Below are positions 10,443 to 21,876 of a stretch of 64,000 nucleotides of DNA, piece by piece. The position numbers were made by a program, and so were the translations under genes. The DNA is from Elgaria multicarinata webbii (Eukaryota > Chordata > Lepidosauria > Squamata > Anguidae). The stretch is taken from contig NC_086178.1 of assembly GCF_023053635.1 (NCBI RefSeq), forward strand, positions 45,654,726-45,718,725, written 5' to 3'. The notes beneath the pieces are model-generated. The model was not told the origin of the DNA. It was given only the letters and a program-made list of their open reading frames with translations, and searched no databases. Numbering within the stretch: the first letter of the stretch is position 1; each line of letters opens with the position of its first letter.

Positions 10443-11272
10443 AGTCTGCCTCCACTCTCTCCTAACATTTCATAGCTTAATCTTGCTACTTATGTGCCAG
10501 TTCTTGGCTTCTCCCTCATCCCTGGATTTTCTGGGTGTGGGCTATGTGTGATCTCATGCCAATACCTATTACAGATCCCATGAAAAGTGCTTCACCCATT
10601 TTGTAGGAGTGGAGAGGGCACAGAGTGAGGTAGGTTATAGGAAATTGATGGTGCCTGATGCAACTCTGACTACAATCATGAAACCCCCCTCACCCAAAAA
10701 AGAATGTGTAACAACAAGCAAAAAGATTTGGAAGACTAGAAGAGATCTTGATTGTCAATGCAGGGTGGAATAACTAAATTCACCCTCTGGGAGGCACAAA
10801 AGTACATGTTGTGTCCTGGGAACTGACTGACTGATCCTATGAGCTACATAGACAGTGTGGCAATTTGTAAAACCCGGTTCTCTTAAGTGTTTTCTCATAT
10901 TGCCAGATAGGAAATGTGAATGCAAACAGAGATTTTAATGTTGTGCCACATTTCCAGAATAGTCCTTTGATCCAATGTTCCCAATTGTCATGGCTCATGG
11001 ATTAAGCAATCTGTATTGAGATGTTCCATTTAGCCAAGACTTGTTTGAAAATAATTTATAGTGATATAAAATACTTGATTGTGGAAGAGGGAGCCAACCT
11101 GGCATGGATTGAGACATGGATGGGCGAATTGGAAGTTGTTTTCAGGAAGTGCCGGAAGCAGCTTAGTGATGGCGCCAGCCTGATATCCAGGGGCAGAGAG
11201 TTCCACAGAGAAGGGGAAGGTTCTTGAGAGCGTTATGGTGAGGCAAACTGTAGACATCCTTGAAGGATACCA

Positions 11273-12225
11273 GTAAGAACATAAGAGCCATGCTGGATCA
11301 GAACAAGGGTCCATCTAGTCCAGCACTCTGTTCACTCAGGGACCAACCAGCCATCAGCCAGGGATGAACAAGCAGGACATGGTACAACAGCACCCTCCCA
11401 CCCATGTTCCCCAGCAACTGGTGCTCACAGGCTTATTGACTCAAATACTGGAGATAGGACACAACCATCAGGGCTAGTAGCCATTGATAGCCTTTGCCTC
11501 CAGGAATTTATCCAACCCTCTTTTGAAGCTATCCAGATTGGTGGCCATCACCACATCCTGTGGCAGTGAGTTCCATAATTTAACTATGCACTGTGTGAAG
11601 AAGTGCTTCCTTTTATTTGTCCTGGATCTCCCACCAATCAGTTTCATGGGATGACCCCTGGTTCTAGTATTTTGAGAGAGGGAGAAAAATGTCTCCCTGT
11701 CCACATTCTCCATACCATGCATAATTTTGTACACCTCTATCATGTCTCCCCTTAGTCTCCTTTTTTCCAAGCTAAACAATCCCAGTTGATGTAACCTTCC
11801 CTTGTAGGGGAGATGCTCCAGCCCCTTAATCAATTCTGCACTTTTCCCAGCTCTATAATATCCTTTTTTAGGTGTGGTGTCCAGAACTGTAGACAATATT
11901 CTAAGTGTGGTCACACCATCGTTTTGTATAAGGGCAGTATGATACTGGCCGTTTTATTCTCTATTCCTTTTCTTATAATGCCTAACATGGAGTTAGCTTT
12001 CTTTACAGCGGCCGCACACTGGGTGGACATTTTCATCAAGCTGTCCACCACAATCTCAAGATCTCTTTCTTGTTTGGTCACTGCCAGCTCAGATCCCATT
12101 AGGTTATACTTGGGGTTTTTTGCCCCAGTGTGCATCACCTTACACTTGCTTTGATTGAACCGCATCTGCCATTTGGATGCCCACTCTCCCAGCTTGGAAT
12201 GATCTTGTGCCATTCAGCTCTGGTT
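11273..12225 (-). mobile_element. CR1-like LINE fragment (copy 2 of 2563-3515)
   Basis: Identical counterpart, including the same two out-of-frame reverse-transcriptase blocks (12213-11911 and 11914-11474). This shows the duplication happened after the LINE had decayed. Confidence 0.92.
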
Positions 12226-12294
12226 TCAGTTTTGATCCTTGCATTAATAATAACTCAGAATAGGGTTATTGCAATGAGTTTTATGTAGGGCTGC

Positions 12295-12480
12295 CCTTAA
12301 GTTTGGTTTAGAAGCTGCAGTTAGTGCAGAATTCTGCAGCCAGGTTGGTAATGGAAGTGGCTTATCACCAGCATATTACACCTGTGTCAGGGAAACTGTC
12401 CTGGCTGCCTATATTCTACCGAGCAGGTTTAAGATTCCGGGACTTGTTTACATAGCCCTAAATAACTGAGGACCAGGGGG
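12295..12480 (+). mobile_element. L2-like LINE fragment (copy 2 of 3585-3770)
   Basis: Identical counterpart with the same KLQLVQNSAARL frame. Confidence 0.75.
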
Positions 12481-12900
12481 GAATCTACACACAGTCTTCG
12501 GGGCGCCTGGAGTGCGGCTGCAGTGTGCCCCGAAATCGATGCTGTAGACAGTACCTTAAGCGTTCCAAGAAGAGGAGGAGGAGGAGGAGGCGGCCCCGCA
12601 TCGCCCCTCGCGGGGACGGGGTGAAGAGTTGCCGGGCCCAGCGGCTTCGCCGGGGAATCGGCTGTGTCCTTGGCACCGCCCACCTGCCCGCCGGCCTCCT
12701 GTAGCCGGCGAAAGAGCCACCCGGGTCATAGAGCTCGGCGGAAGAAGCCGCCGGCGGCTTCTTCCGCCGAGCTCTCCCACCCGGGTGGGCCCGGGTGGCT
12801 CTTTCGCTGGCAACAGGAGGCCGGCGGGCAGGTGGGCGGCGCCAAGGACGCAGCTGATTCCCCGGCGAAGCCGCCGGGCCCGGCAAGTGTTGCCCCTTTG
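12476..12900. repeat. GC-rich palindrome (copy 2 of 3766-4190)
   Basis: Identical counterpart. The perfect 44-bp core is at 12731-12774. Confidence 0.85.
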
Positions 12901-13205
12901 GGTTATGTTAGAAAAATAGTTAAATTATACAGAAGTTAAAATGATAAAAAAAAATCAAAATTATACAAAAAAGAAAGAATATCTAGAGATCTAGGCATAC
13001 ATGAGAGAGGGGGAACTAGAAAGATAAATATTAAATTATGTACACAGTGTTTTTTTAAAGTATAAAAATCCAGAAAACCAAAATAATCAAAAAGAAAACT
13101 ACAGTAAACTTAGCACCTGAGAACTAACACTGGTGTGTTCATGTCTATCATGAGACAGACCAGATGCACAAATATAGCGATAGCCTTATATTAGACCACA
13201 ACACA

Positions 13206-13325
13206 GTGATCTTTACTTATACGTGTTTTACACTTAGTATGTTTTAAGTTTGTTGTAAGTTGTCTTGAGTCTTCTTTGAGAAAGGCATCTAATAAATTAA
13301 CAATAATAGTAGTAATAATAATAAG
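13206..13325 (+). mobile_element. L2-like 3' tail (copy 2 of 4496-4615)
   Basis: Identical counterpart of the tail in copy 1. Confidence 0.6.
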
Positions 13326-14985
13326 GCCACAGCAACATCTTCACTATTAGGTTAGGTTAGTGTGTTTTATTTAGTCTTGTTAGATAAATCAGGTTTGCAG
13401 TGAGGCCCTTTCTGCACTTTCAGCATTGTTCCAGAGTGAGCACCTCTACCAGTTAAAACTGCCAGGGCTTGGTGCCAGGCAATGACAGGGTTAAATCATA
13501 GAGAGGCTGGCTGGCTGGCTGGCTGGCTACAGGCAGGTGGTAGGTCTCTATCTGCACAGCACAAGGCTCATTCTGTCTGAATGCATAAAATCATTTGAAG
13601 CGGTAAACACACCCGTAAATCAGGATTTTAAATAAAGACAGGCAGGCACACAACTCGTCTAGGCGGATCTGCGGGTAGTATGTTTACACAAAGAGAAATG
13701 GGCTCTTTGCAGCACTGAAAAGATTTCAGAGGAAAGCAGGAAGAGTCAAGTTTTTGAGCCAGGCAGGTTTGAGCTGAAGAGCTCCAATAGCATCTGGTCA
13801 AAACTAGGCACAAAGTCACTAAAATAATAAGGGCTCCGAATGGGAAATTGGAGCATGCTGTTCATGATTGATAAATGTCCAGCAGCACTACATTAGTTGT
13901 CCTTAGGTACATATGAAACTGCATGGTGCTGATTGAGCTGAGACATTGGACCTAGTGGCTGGCCCTACCATTAGGCAGAGTGAAGCAGCTGCCTCAGGCA
14001 GCAGATTTTGGGTGTCATGAAATGGCAGCAAATTCTTGCGTTGTTATCATTGTATTTTTATTGCCAGGCAGGAGGAGAGTTGTTTGTAGAGTTTTCTGAC
14101 TCATGTGCTAAAATGACCTGGCTAGCTTGATGTACTAGGCACCTTGACTTGGATAGGTAGGTAGAGACTGGCATTTGCTGCTCTGCCTGAGGTAGAGCAA
14201 GGCCTTGATTTACCAAGTTGGCTCAATGCTCTCTATTTTGGCTGGTGTGGCAGCTGTCTGTGCCATGGATGGGGATATTTCTCACCCCTTCTGCTTGAGG
14301 TCCTATTGGTACGAGATGCCAGGAATTAAACTTTCTACCTTCAGGTTGTTTGCACTGCTGATGAACTACAGCTCCTCATCATATTCGTAGAACTTCGGGT
14401 GGTTAATGCCAACACTTCCTTACACAGCTTTACGATATAACCCATTCTGCCAATGTTACCTTTTTACAGAGAATGCATTTATTTTGAAATCATACCGCCT
14501 CACAATACCCTTCTTCGCAAACAACCAGAGCACTTTATAACTGTAAACACAATCCTTGTTTAACACTGCAATCCTAAACATGCTTAAGCACCATTAAACA
14601 TAGTGGGTTTTACTTCTGAGTAAGCCACAGAAAGCAGATTTAAAAAAAAAAAAAAAAAGATGAATGCAATAGCTTCAACACAAAAAGGAACTTAGGCTGA
14701 GAAATATTAACTTATCCAAAGCCATCCACTGAAGGCCATTCACAGAAAGGTCTTGTACAGAAGCACTTTCCAAGCAGAGATGTCCTGTATTTCTATTTAA
14801 ATTAAAATCATTATTTTTAAATCTGCATTTATACATTATAAATTAGCACATGCAAATTTATGCAAAACAGTATCCACTTCTGTCTTCTTTTTTTGGGGGG
14901 GGTGATTTGTTTCCTCTTTCTGGGTGATTCATAAGTGGTCACCCTACCTACCTATGTGCAAATCATTGTGTGGACTAAGAAACCA

Positions 14986-15690
14986 TGAAAATGTATGTAT
15001 GTTTGTTTACCACACTTCTGTGCTGTCTAATAACCTAAATTCGCTAGGTGGCAGACACATGAAAAGGTTAAAAAACAACGCAAAGTGATAAAAATACAGC
15101 TATAGTATAAAGATACAATCATAGCATAAAAATAAACAATGGAAAATAGTCATTATCAAAAAAGTCTCAAAGCACAGGCAGTCTTAGATTCTTCGAATGT
15201 TCACATTCCAGAGTCTCAAAACAAAGCCTCTGAAAAAAGTCCTTAAAAGCCTGGGAGAATTATATAAAAAAGTTGTCAACTGACACTGGAAAAAATACAA
15301 AATAGGATTTAGGCACATCTCTCTCAGGAGGGCATTCCACAACCAGGAGGCCACCACTGAAAAGGCCTATCCTTAGTGCCATTTGCAGAATTTCACTTGG
15401 GGGCAGTCAAAGAAGGGCCTCAGACAATGATCTCGGGGCCAAGGAGGCATATGTAGGTGGAGGCAATCCTTCAGGTAAGCCCGTCCCAAGCCAATTAGGG
15501 CTTTAAAGGTTCAGCACTTTCAACTGGGCAGCTGGAAATGGACTGGAAGCCAGTGTAGATGATGAAGGACTGGTGTGATATGATCAAAATGTCCAGTCCC
15601 AGCTCTGTTTTGGACCAACATAGGTTTTCTGGAACATTTTCAAAAACAGCCCCATGCCAAATGCATTGCAGTAATCTAAATGGGAGTTGC
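14986..15690 (-). mobile_element. L2-like LINE 3' region, antisense
   Basis: Carries in order the antisense L2 blocks GGCATTCCACAACCAGGAGG, CCACTGAAAAGGCC, AGGGCTTTAAAGGTTCAGCA, GGAAGCCAGTG and ATTGCAGTAATCTAAATG. On the minus strand these correspond to the C-terminal ORF and 3' UTR. Decayed. The 160 bp before it (14823-14985) hold nothing recognisable beyond a short G run. Confidence 0.75.
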
Positions 15691-15716
15691 ACGGTTTGCA
15701 CTTACAGGGCCGGTGT

Positions 15717-15800
15717 CAAGGGTCTGTCTAGTCCAGCACTCTGGTTGCTCATGGGATAGCAGGACAAGCAGGACCAAAGTGCAACAACACCCAGCAACGA
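15717..15800 (-). mobile_element. CR1-like 3' tail, antisense
   Basis: GGGTCTGTCTAGTCCAGCAC, AGCAGGACAAGCAGGAC and CAACAACACCCAGCAAC match in order the + strand appearance of the CR1 3' UTR at 2600-2710. Confidence 0.7.
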
Positions 15801-16984
15801 GAATGCACCACACTGGAGACTACCACAGACTCACTTTGTTCTATTTCTGGTGGCAGACACCATGTTGACGACTTTGTAACAACCACAGCTTTTATTCAGC
15901 TTTTATTCAGCTTTCCAGTACTTCCTTGACAACAGTGTGAAGTGAATTCTATTGCCCCTCTGGTAGCCTGAGAGATTGTATTCCCAGGTAGTTCTACACA
16001 TCGCACACAGGAACATGACACAATAAAAAGAGCCCTATTAGAAAGAATAACCCTCTCCCACCCTTTCCCCACAGCAACTAGGGGCATGTCTTCTCTCCCT
16101 TATTAGCCTTTTTCCAGATGAAAAAGCACCAAACACTGCAGGCTTTTCCTTGTAGGGGAGTTGATATACTATGATCACCTCCCCGCCCCCTGTCCTGATA
16201 TATCTTTGAGGGCCCAAGGTCCTTAAAAGAACAGCAGGCTTTCATCATAGTGGGAAATAACCTCAGCAGGGAAGATGATCTGCGAGTGTGCAAAACCACA
16301 TTTTTCTAAGTAGAGTTTCTCTTCTAACCAAAGTGGTAATTCATTCCTCCTTTTTTTTAAAAAAAATGTACAAAGTTCGCCCCCTAGTGGGAAAATGTGA
16401 TAACTTTATATTTGAACAAGGACTTCCTTGACATATCTTGAGCTGTCTGTCACTTCACTTTAATCTTGTCCTGGTTTGGGTTCCAATCCTTTTATATCCA
16501 CTACCTTTCCCATTCAATGTGCTTAGTCTCTTATGCTATTACTCATCCTGTTCACTGGCTGGGTTGTTCTAGAATCACGAAGCTGCTCACCTAGAGATGC
16601 CTGAATGTGGTTGAATCAATATGGCAATGTCATTCATCACCTTTCTTGTGTGCAACTATGCACCCTCCAGTCATGGAGTGTGCAGCCCTGTTCCTGCCTC
16701 TGTCTGAAGTGGCTTTTGAACCCACAGCAGACTCAGGGTTTGAAGAGGCCCTCAGCAAAAGTACCTCTGACGGGCAACAGCATCCAATAAGCACCCAGAA
16801 TGCTGGGGTTGTGAACTTCTGCCATTTTAATATTTCGAAAATGTGCCCAACATAGTGTCACTCAAGGGCATTGTGGGAAATTAAAATGTCCGTGGCTCCT
16901 GGACCAAGCACACACTGTGTTTTGTCCACACACTGAAGCGCTGGACAAAACATTTGCTTAAAGGTGATAGGCCTGGGTGTAATC
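15801..16984. other. Unassigned intergenic DNA
   Basis: A small direct repeat, CTTTTATTCAG twice, lies at about 15890-15911. Around 16850-16880 a GGCATTGTGGGAAATT block resembles the foldback at 27556-27626. No gene recognised. Confidence 0.5.
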
Positions 16985-17385
16985 ACATTGGAATACAGTG
17001 TACAGTTCTGGTCACCGCACACTTACAAAGGATATTGTAGAGTTGGAAAAAGTGCAGAAAAACAACCAAAAGGATCAAATGGAGCAACACCTACGAGGAA
17101 AGGTTAAAACGTCTGGGACTGTTTAGCTTAGAGAAAAGGCCAGAAAGGGGAAACATGTGTATAAAATTATGCATGGTGTGAAAAAAGTGGATAGGGAAAC
17201 ATTTTTCTCCCTCTCTCATAATACTGGAACCCAGAGTCATCCAGTGTAGCTGTTTGGTGGGAGATTCAGGACAATTTAAAGGAAGTACTTCTTCACACAG
17301 CACATAGTTAAACTATGGAATTTGCTAGCACAAGATGTAGTAATGGCTGCCAACTTGGATGGCTTTAAAAGGGGATTAGGCAATG
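16985..17385 (+). mobile_element. CR1-like LINE fragment, sense
   Basis: TACAGTTCTGGTCACCGCAC, GGACTGTTTAGCTTAGAGAA, ACTTCTTCACACAGCACATA and ATGGCTTTAAAAGGGGATTA follow the DNA order of the CR1 RT C-terminus (GLF.LE..., FFTQ...LWN, LD.FK). More decayed than 2563-3515 and probably a different subfamily. Confidence 0.85.
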
Positions 17386-17714
17386 AACTCCATCACACCT
17401 GCATGTTTGCCCTGGTTTACCCTTCAATTATCTGCCCTAGTGTCCATAGCATGTAAAAGCCTGATCAACTTACACCTTTGTGCGTTTATGTTTCATTCAT
17501 CTTTACACCTCTCCTCTCCTGCACACCAGTGTATGGCTATTCTTCCATTGAGATGCACATCCCCCTCCCCCAGATTTCCTTTGTACCTCCCCCTAAAGTT
17601 CATTGGTTGGTGGTAGTTGGACACCACACCATCCCTACCTACTTGGTTATTGCCTGTTGCCTAGTCTACGCCCGTTCCCCTCACCCTGCCTAGAGGCTTT
17701 GGAGCATGAAGACA
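17386..17714. other. Unassigned intergenic DNA
   Basis: Pyrimidine-rich stretch without recognisable gene or repeat. Confidence 0.5.
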
Positions 17715-17973
17715 GTAAAATCAGATGCAGGCTTACCTTTGAGTAAACCCCATTGAACAGAGAGAGACTTACTTCTGAGTAAACAGAAGTAAGACCTCAG
17801 AAGTAAGCATGGGGTTGCAGAGCACTTCTTTCCAGTTTGCTGTTTAAGACTTAAAAAAAGAAAGCTTCTGAGTGACCACACTATTAAAAATCAGTTCTAT
17901 ATGTGTTTACTCAGAAGTAAGTCTCTCTCTGTTCAATGGGGTTTACTCAAAGGTAAGCCTGCATGTGATTTTA
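17715..17973. repeat. Inverted repeat, about 70-bp near-identical arms
   Basis: Left arm 17715-17785 and right arm 17904-17973 are reverse complements with about two mismatches, separated by about 118 bp. Arms contain CAGGCTTACCTTTGAGTAAA and its complement. The sequence belongs to the dispersed TTCTGAGTAA/AATGGGG family, but this head-to-head arrangement is unusually well preserved. Confidence 0.85.
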
Positions 17974-18354
17974 GTATGACTGGGATGTAAATGCAGTTGA
18001 AATCAATGGGATTTACTTTTGAGTAAGGGAACCAGCGGATCTGTAGTTTATGAACTTGAAGATACACAGCTTCGCATGATCAAAGCAATGGAAGATCAAT
18101 CCTTCAATCCTTCGAACTTGTACACTACCAGGAAAAGGGTTGGGGGGATTTAAAAAATCATTAAAAAAATCAAGGAATGATCCAATCTGATTCAATCTTG
18201 GCATAGCTAAAGCCCTCCTTAAGAGCTATCACTGTTCCAATTTTGATCTCTTTATCTTTAAAAATGAGGGCGCTGCTGGCAAGGAGGGTGCATTTTCCAC
18301 ATTTCTTTTAAGGTGAAAATGCCTACTCAGGAGTAAGAACATAGAGTTCAATGG
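17974..18354. other. Unassigned, with fragments of the TTTGAGTAAG repeat
   Basis: Short pieces of the AATCAATGGGATTTACTTTT type at about 18000-18027 and of AGGAGTAAGAAC type near 18331. Nothing else recognised. Confidence 0.45.
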
Positions 18355-18783
18355 GAGTTCTTGCTCCAGATATGGGAGGATCATCTCCTCCCATATGTAC
18401 CTGCCCAGACACTAAGATCAGCTTCAGCTGCCCTTCCCTGGAAGCTCCTGACAAAGGAAGTGAGGTGGGTCTTTTCTACTGTGGCATCCAGGTCATGGAA
18501 TGAGCTTCCCAGAGGGGCTCACCCGGCACCTATGTTGTGCTCTTTTTGGCACCAGGTGAAGGCTTTTATTTTCCCAATAATTTAGCATTTTAGTCTTTTA
18601 GCTTCATTGTTTTAAATGTGTTACTGTATTTTAAACGTCTGCATTGCTGCTAGGTTTTATTGTGGTTTGTGTCTTGTATTGTACTTTTAAGCTTCTACAT
18701 TTTATATTGTATTTTATGATGCATTCTGTGGTTCTAATTATTGTGAACCGCCCAGAGAGCTTTGGCTATTAGGCAGTACAGAA

Positions 18784-18814
<31 letters not shown>

Positions 18815-18815
18815 G
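18355..18815 (+). mobile_element. L2-like LINE 3' end with (AAAT)n tail
   Basis: The frame from 18361 reads IWEDHLLPYVPAQTLRSAS ... VFSTVASRSWNELPRG, the L2-clade C-terminus. It is followed by a T-rich 3' UTR, the terminal GTGAACCGCCCAGAGAGCTT block at 18747 and an (AAAT)n tail at 18782-18814. It is 5'-truncated but the 3' end is complete, giving the reference for the other tails in this window. Confidence 0.85.
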
Positions 18816-18869
18816 AAAGATGCAGAAGGCTTGGCTACCACTGAGCAGTCCCATGCGGTGCTTGGAAGA

Positions 18870-19370
18870 ACAGCAATGACCTACATGGGGAGGAGAGGAG
18901 GGTTGTCATAAGGCCCAGGGGGTCCACAGAGAGAGAGAGAGCGCATCTCAAGATGTGCCATAGTCCACTGCCAGTTATTGAATTGAAGAGACATATCTCT
19001 CACAGTTCTCCTGAAGGCAATTTTAAAGCTACCCCTGAAGAAGGCCCCTAAAAATATCAGCGCTAAAACACGTTGGGTTTTATTAGAAACAAAATAAGCT
19101 TATTCAGCATCTTGAGATGTTTTTCCGCTCTGTCTATCTGTGGTGGATGTCTTCCATTTTTTTCTTTAAGGCCCGGGGAGCGGGGGAAGATGTGCACACC
19201 AAATCCGGCGGTCCATGACTCAACGGGCACAGTGCCACTCCATGTGAGCTCCGTGAGCTCTCCGTGTGGTCCTTGTGGTAGGCAGGATTCTAGCAAGTAT
19301 CTGATTCACATTCAAGGAATCTTTGCCCTGCATGAAGCAACTGATAAACTATGCCTCAACCCCAGGTGAC
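18870..19370 (+). mobile_element. Possible Penelope-like element remnant with hammerhead-like core
   Basis: At 19035-19041 CTGAAGA fits the hammerhead CUGANGA box. AAAACACGTT at 19065-19074 resembles GAA-ACGCGU-U with decay of the G and a CpG. ACCC (19031-19034) can pair with GGGT (19075-19078) as stem I, and AG..C / GCGCT could be a remnant stem II. The following GGGTTTTATTAG-type stretch is typical of hammerhead-bearing retroelement repeats as I remember them. No reverse transcriptase is visible. Element boundaries are a guess. Confidence 0.35.
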
Positions 19371-20040
19371 TAGTTTTGAACTCACTCACTCTCTCGCACA
19401 CACAGAGTACTGCACTGCTGCACAAACTCAAGTGTACTCTACTAATCATAAGAAAGGAAACAGCAACAAAACTCTATAAACATTTTAAAATAATAATTGC
19501 ATTAGAAAAATGCTACACTTTGCATAGCTGCTTGCTGCAGACGCTCCTGTTTAATTTTGCCTAAACAATATCTCGTTTAGGCAGTACAGAGTTAGTCAGG
19601 AAATGGAAACCAGGGTGGTGCACTGCTTTGCCCACACTAATTTCCTGCTTATGCCACTGTAATTGTTCATTTTAATTGGTGCGATGTCAGTTAATCAGTT
19701 CCTTTGATACTCAAAGCAGATCAGATCTTTTGTGGCACAGGTATTAAGTACATCATTGGTGTGGGTGGGGAGAGGTGGGTAGGTATCTCTACTTCTAAAC
19801 ATCTTAAAGGTTTCTGTGGGTTCTCTTTTAGTTTGTTTACTGGCATCATAAACGGTTTCAGACTGAAGAGGGACAGATCTTCCTGTTTCAACTTTCCGTG
19901 CCGCAAAAACGCTGGATGGACGGAAATCTTGCAGATGCCATATGGGGTTCTTATCCTTAGTCTTCACCTCTACAGTGTGAAGACTGAGCTTTGTAGGAGA
20001 CCTTGGTTAAAGTCCTTTTTCTTTATGGCTTTTTAGGGTA
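19371..20040. other. Unassigned intergenic DNA
   Basis: No gene or repeat recognised. Open frames here are short and unconvincing. Confidence 0.5.
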
Positions 20041-20096
20041 GGCCTTACCATTAGGCAGAGTGGGGCAGATGCCCCATTCTGCCTAATGGTAGGGCC
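20041..20096. repeat. Short hairpin repeat, 25-bp arms
   Basis: GGCCTTACCATTAGGCAGAG and its complement CTGCCTAATGGTAGGGCC flank a 5-base loop, with about two mismatches in the arms. The arm also occurs once, unpaired, at 5263-5283 and 13973-13993. Confidence 0.85.
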
Positions 20097-20634
20097 AGGG
20101 GGACATTCCCGCTGAGCTCCTTGGCTACTCCCGTCCTTCTGAGTCAGTGATCCAGCAGTGGTGGTAACTCTTGCTTTCTGTGGGACTAGGCTGTCTGACC
20201 CCCAAATTGCCACTCCACAACTGAAATGGGCTTCCAGGAGCATGATTTTTCCTTGTTTTAAAGGGAAATTGTGGCTTTTTTCTTCCCAATGAAATTTAGT
20301 ATTGATTTCAGCCACTGAGATTTCATTGGTGTGGTAGTGGTGGGTGCAGACCCTGGTGGGTTCTGGGGGATGGAAATTGGTCCCTGGACCCTGTGAAGTT
20401 GTCTATCCCTGCTCTACATACTTTTTAAAGATTTGAATCTCGTTTCCACTGTTGCGTTTGACCAACTCCCCCTTCTTTCTCTCTGTGTTTAAATTCACTC
20501 CTTTTTTGCATCTCTTTGGGAGGGAAAAACCTAGTCAAACAAAACAAAATGGTGTTAGTGGTGTGACCCTCCATAGTCAGAGCTGTGGCCTGCTTCTGAG
20601 TCCCAACTCATTAACTGAAGTTGAATGGAGTAAG
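20097..20634. other. Unassigned intergenic DNA
   Basis: No feature recognised. Confidence 0.5.
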
Positions 20635-20714
20635 CAGCCTTCCCCAATCTGGTGCCAATGGCCATGCTGGCTGAGATGATGAAGTTGTAGTCCAGCACAA
20701 TTGGAGGAAGGCTG
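20635..20714. mobile_element. Foldback MITE (CAGCCTTCCCC family), internally deleted
   Basis: Ends CAGCCTTCCCCAATCTGGTG and GGAGGAAGGCTG are inverted. TGGCCATGCTGGCTGAGATG and GTTGTAGTCCA are the family's internal blocks. Shorter than 25010-25140. Confidence 0.65.
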
Positions 20715-21019
20715 GTATGGAGTGTAATTGGATTGCACCTCAACATTCACCTTTGCTGGTCCCAAGGCATTTCTTGTGATGCATGAATTTGTGAATTGCA
20801 CTTTCTGCCCTTCAAGGTAAGTAGCATAATGTTGCTGATGTTGCCCAGTGGCAACCTGTCTTACAAGTTACTTCCCAGTCCCATCTGCACCTTCTTTATC
20901 AGCAGGTGGATGGTTGTAACATTAGAGCTTTGGGGGCTAGTTAAACTGAAATAGAAATAGGAAGCTGTTTGGAACAATTAGGTATGATGGACAACTAGGT
21001 ATGGGCATATTTATATTGG

Positions 21020-21133
21020 TGGCCCTGTTCAGAAGACACCTTAAACCATGGCTTTAACCATGATGAATAAGACAAAAAAGCCTTATTCACTGTAGTTAAA
21101 GCCGTGGATTAAGGTGTTTTCTGAATGGGGCCA
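21020..21133. mobile_element. Palindromic MITE (TGGCCC..TTCAGA family)
   Basis: Left arm TGGCCCTGTTCAGAAGACAC with ACCATGGCTTTAACC. Right arm is the complement, ending TTCTGAATGGGGCCA. Arms of about 45 bp surround a short centre. Superfamily not assigned. Confidence 0.75.
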
Positions 21134-21182
21134 ATGAAAAATATCTCTGTGGGATCAGTGAGGCTATGGTAGAAGTAGATGT

Positions 21183-21218
21183 GACATAGGAAGCTGCCTG
21201 ATACTGAGTTAGACCACT
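21183..21218 (-). mobile_element. SINE 3' tail fragment, antisense, cut at the shared segment
   Basis: ACATAGGAAGCTGCCTGATA then CTGAGTTAGACCA is the reverse complement of the SINE tail at 1260-1306. It stops abruptly where the 21219-21377 segment begins, so this boundary predates or coincides with the rearrangement. Confidence 0.65.
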
Positions 21219-21377
21219 TTTTTCAATTTTTTGGAAAAAAACAATAAAGGCTTCAGGAAAAAATGCAAAAAATCATTCCCCCCCCCCCCGCAAATTTTAC
21301 AGGTCTTCTTTCCTGGGGCCTTCACATCAGTTCACAAGCTAAGGCTGCACATTTCAATGAATACATTGAGAGTTACA
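21219..21377 (+). repeat. 159-bp segment shared with 6114-6275
   Basis: Same sequence and orientation as the junction segment at 6114-6275, apart from homopolymer lengths. Flanked here by a SINE fragment on the left and unrelated DNA on the right. Includes an AATAAA and a C12 run. Confidence 0.93.
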
Positions 21378-21529
21378 TCTGAGTAAAATGTCCTATGATT
21401 GCATGGCACATCACTCCTAGAAATAACATTTTTTTCCAAACAAGGATTGGTCTGCCCAAGGTGCACTTGAAGTTTTGAACATCACCCAGATGTACAATGA
21501 TGTGCTAAAGAATGCCACCTTGGGAGGGG

Positions 21530-21876
21530 GAGTTGGAATTTAGATAGAAATAGAAAGTTGCTTTACCCTTAATCAAACTGTTGGGCTATCTCACTCAGTA
21601 TTGCATACACTAGCCCTTTCGCAACCTCCAGATGTCTATCTAGCCTTCCCCACCTTCCAGATGTTTTAGACTACAAACTCTTCCATTACTGATCACTAGT
21701 TGGGGCTGATGGAGGGCACCAGTTTGGGGAAGGCTGGTTTACACTGTCTGGTGGTGGCTTTCTAAGATTCCACATAGGAATCTTTCCATCCTTATCTGGA
21801 GATGCCAAGGGCTGAATCTGGGATGTTTTACATGCAAAGCACATGACCAAACTCTCAGCTACATCCTTTCTACAAA
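21530..21876 (-). mobile_element. Antisense SINE split by a foldback hAT element
   Basis: SINE tail (antisense) occupies about 21530-21611. The tRNA-like head, with B-box complement near 21810 and TTTACATGCAAAGCACATGA, occupies 21738-21876. The insert at 21612-21737 is a CCTTCCCCACC/GGGGAAGGCTGG foldback. Flanks CATACACT and TTTACACT match at 6 of 8 bases, fitting an old hAT 8-bp target duplication. Confidence 0.7.

Larger units (their letters stand above)
8711..14822. repeat. Direct duplication, copy 2
   Basis: Second copy of 1-6112, same orientation and exactly the same length. It diverges from copy 1 at 14823. The tract differences from copy 1 are two triplets shifted from ATT to AGT near 8863-8907, 11 instead of 12 G at 10289, and 12 instead of 11 C at 10431. 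The true left boundary may lie before 8711, because copy 1 is cut by the window edge. Confidence 0.95.
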
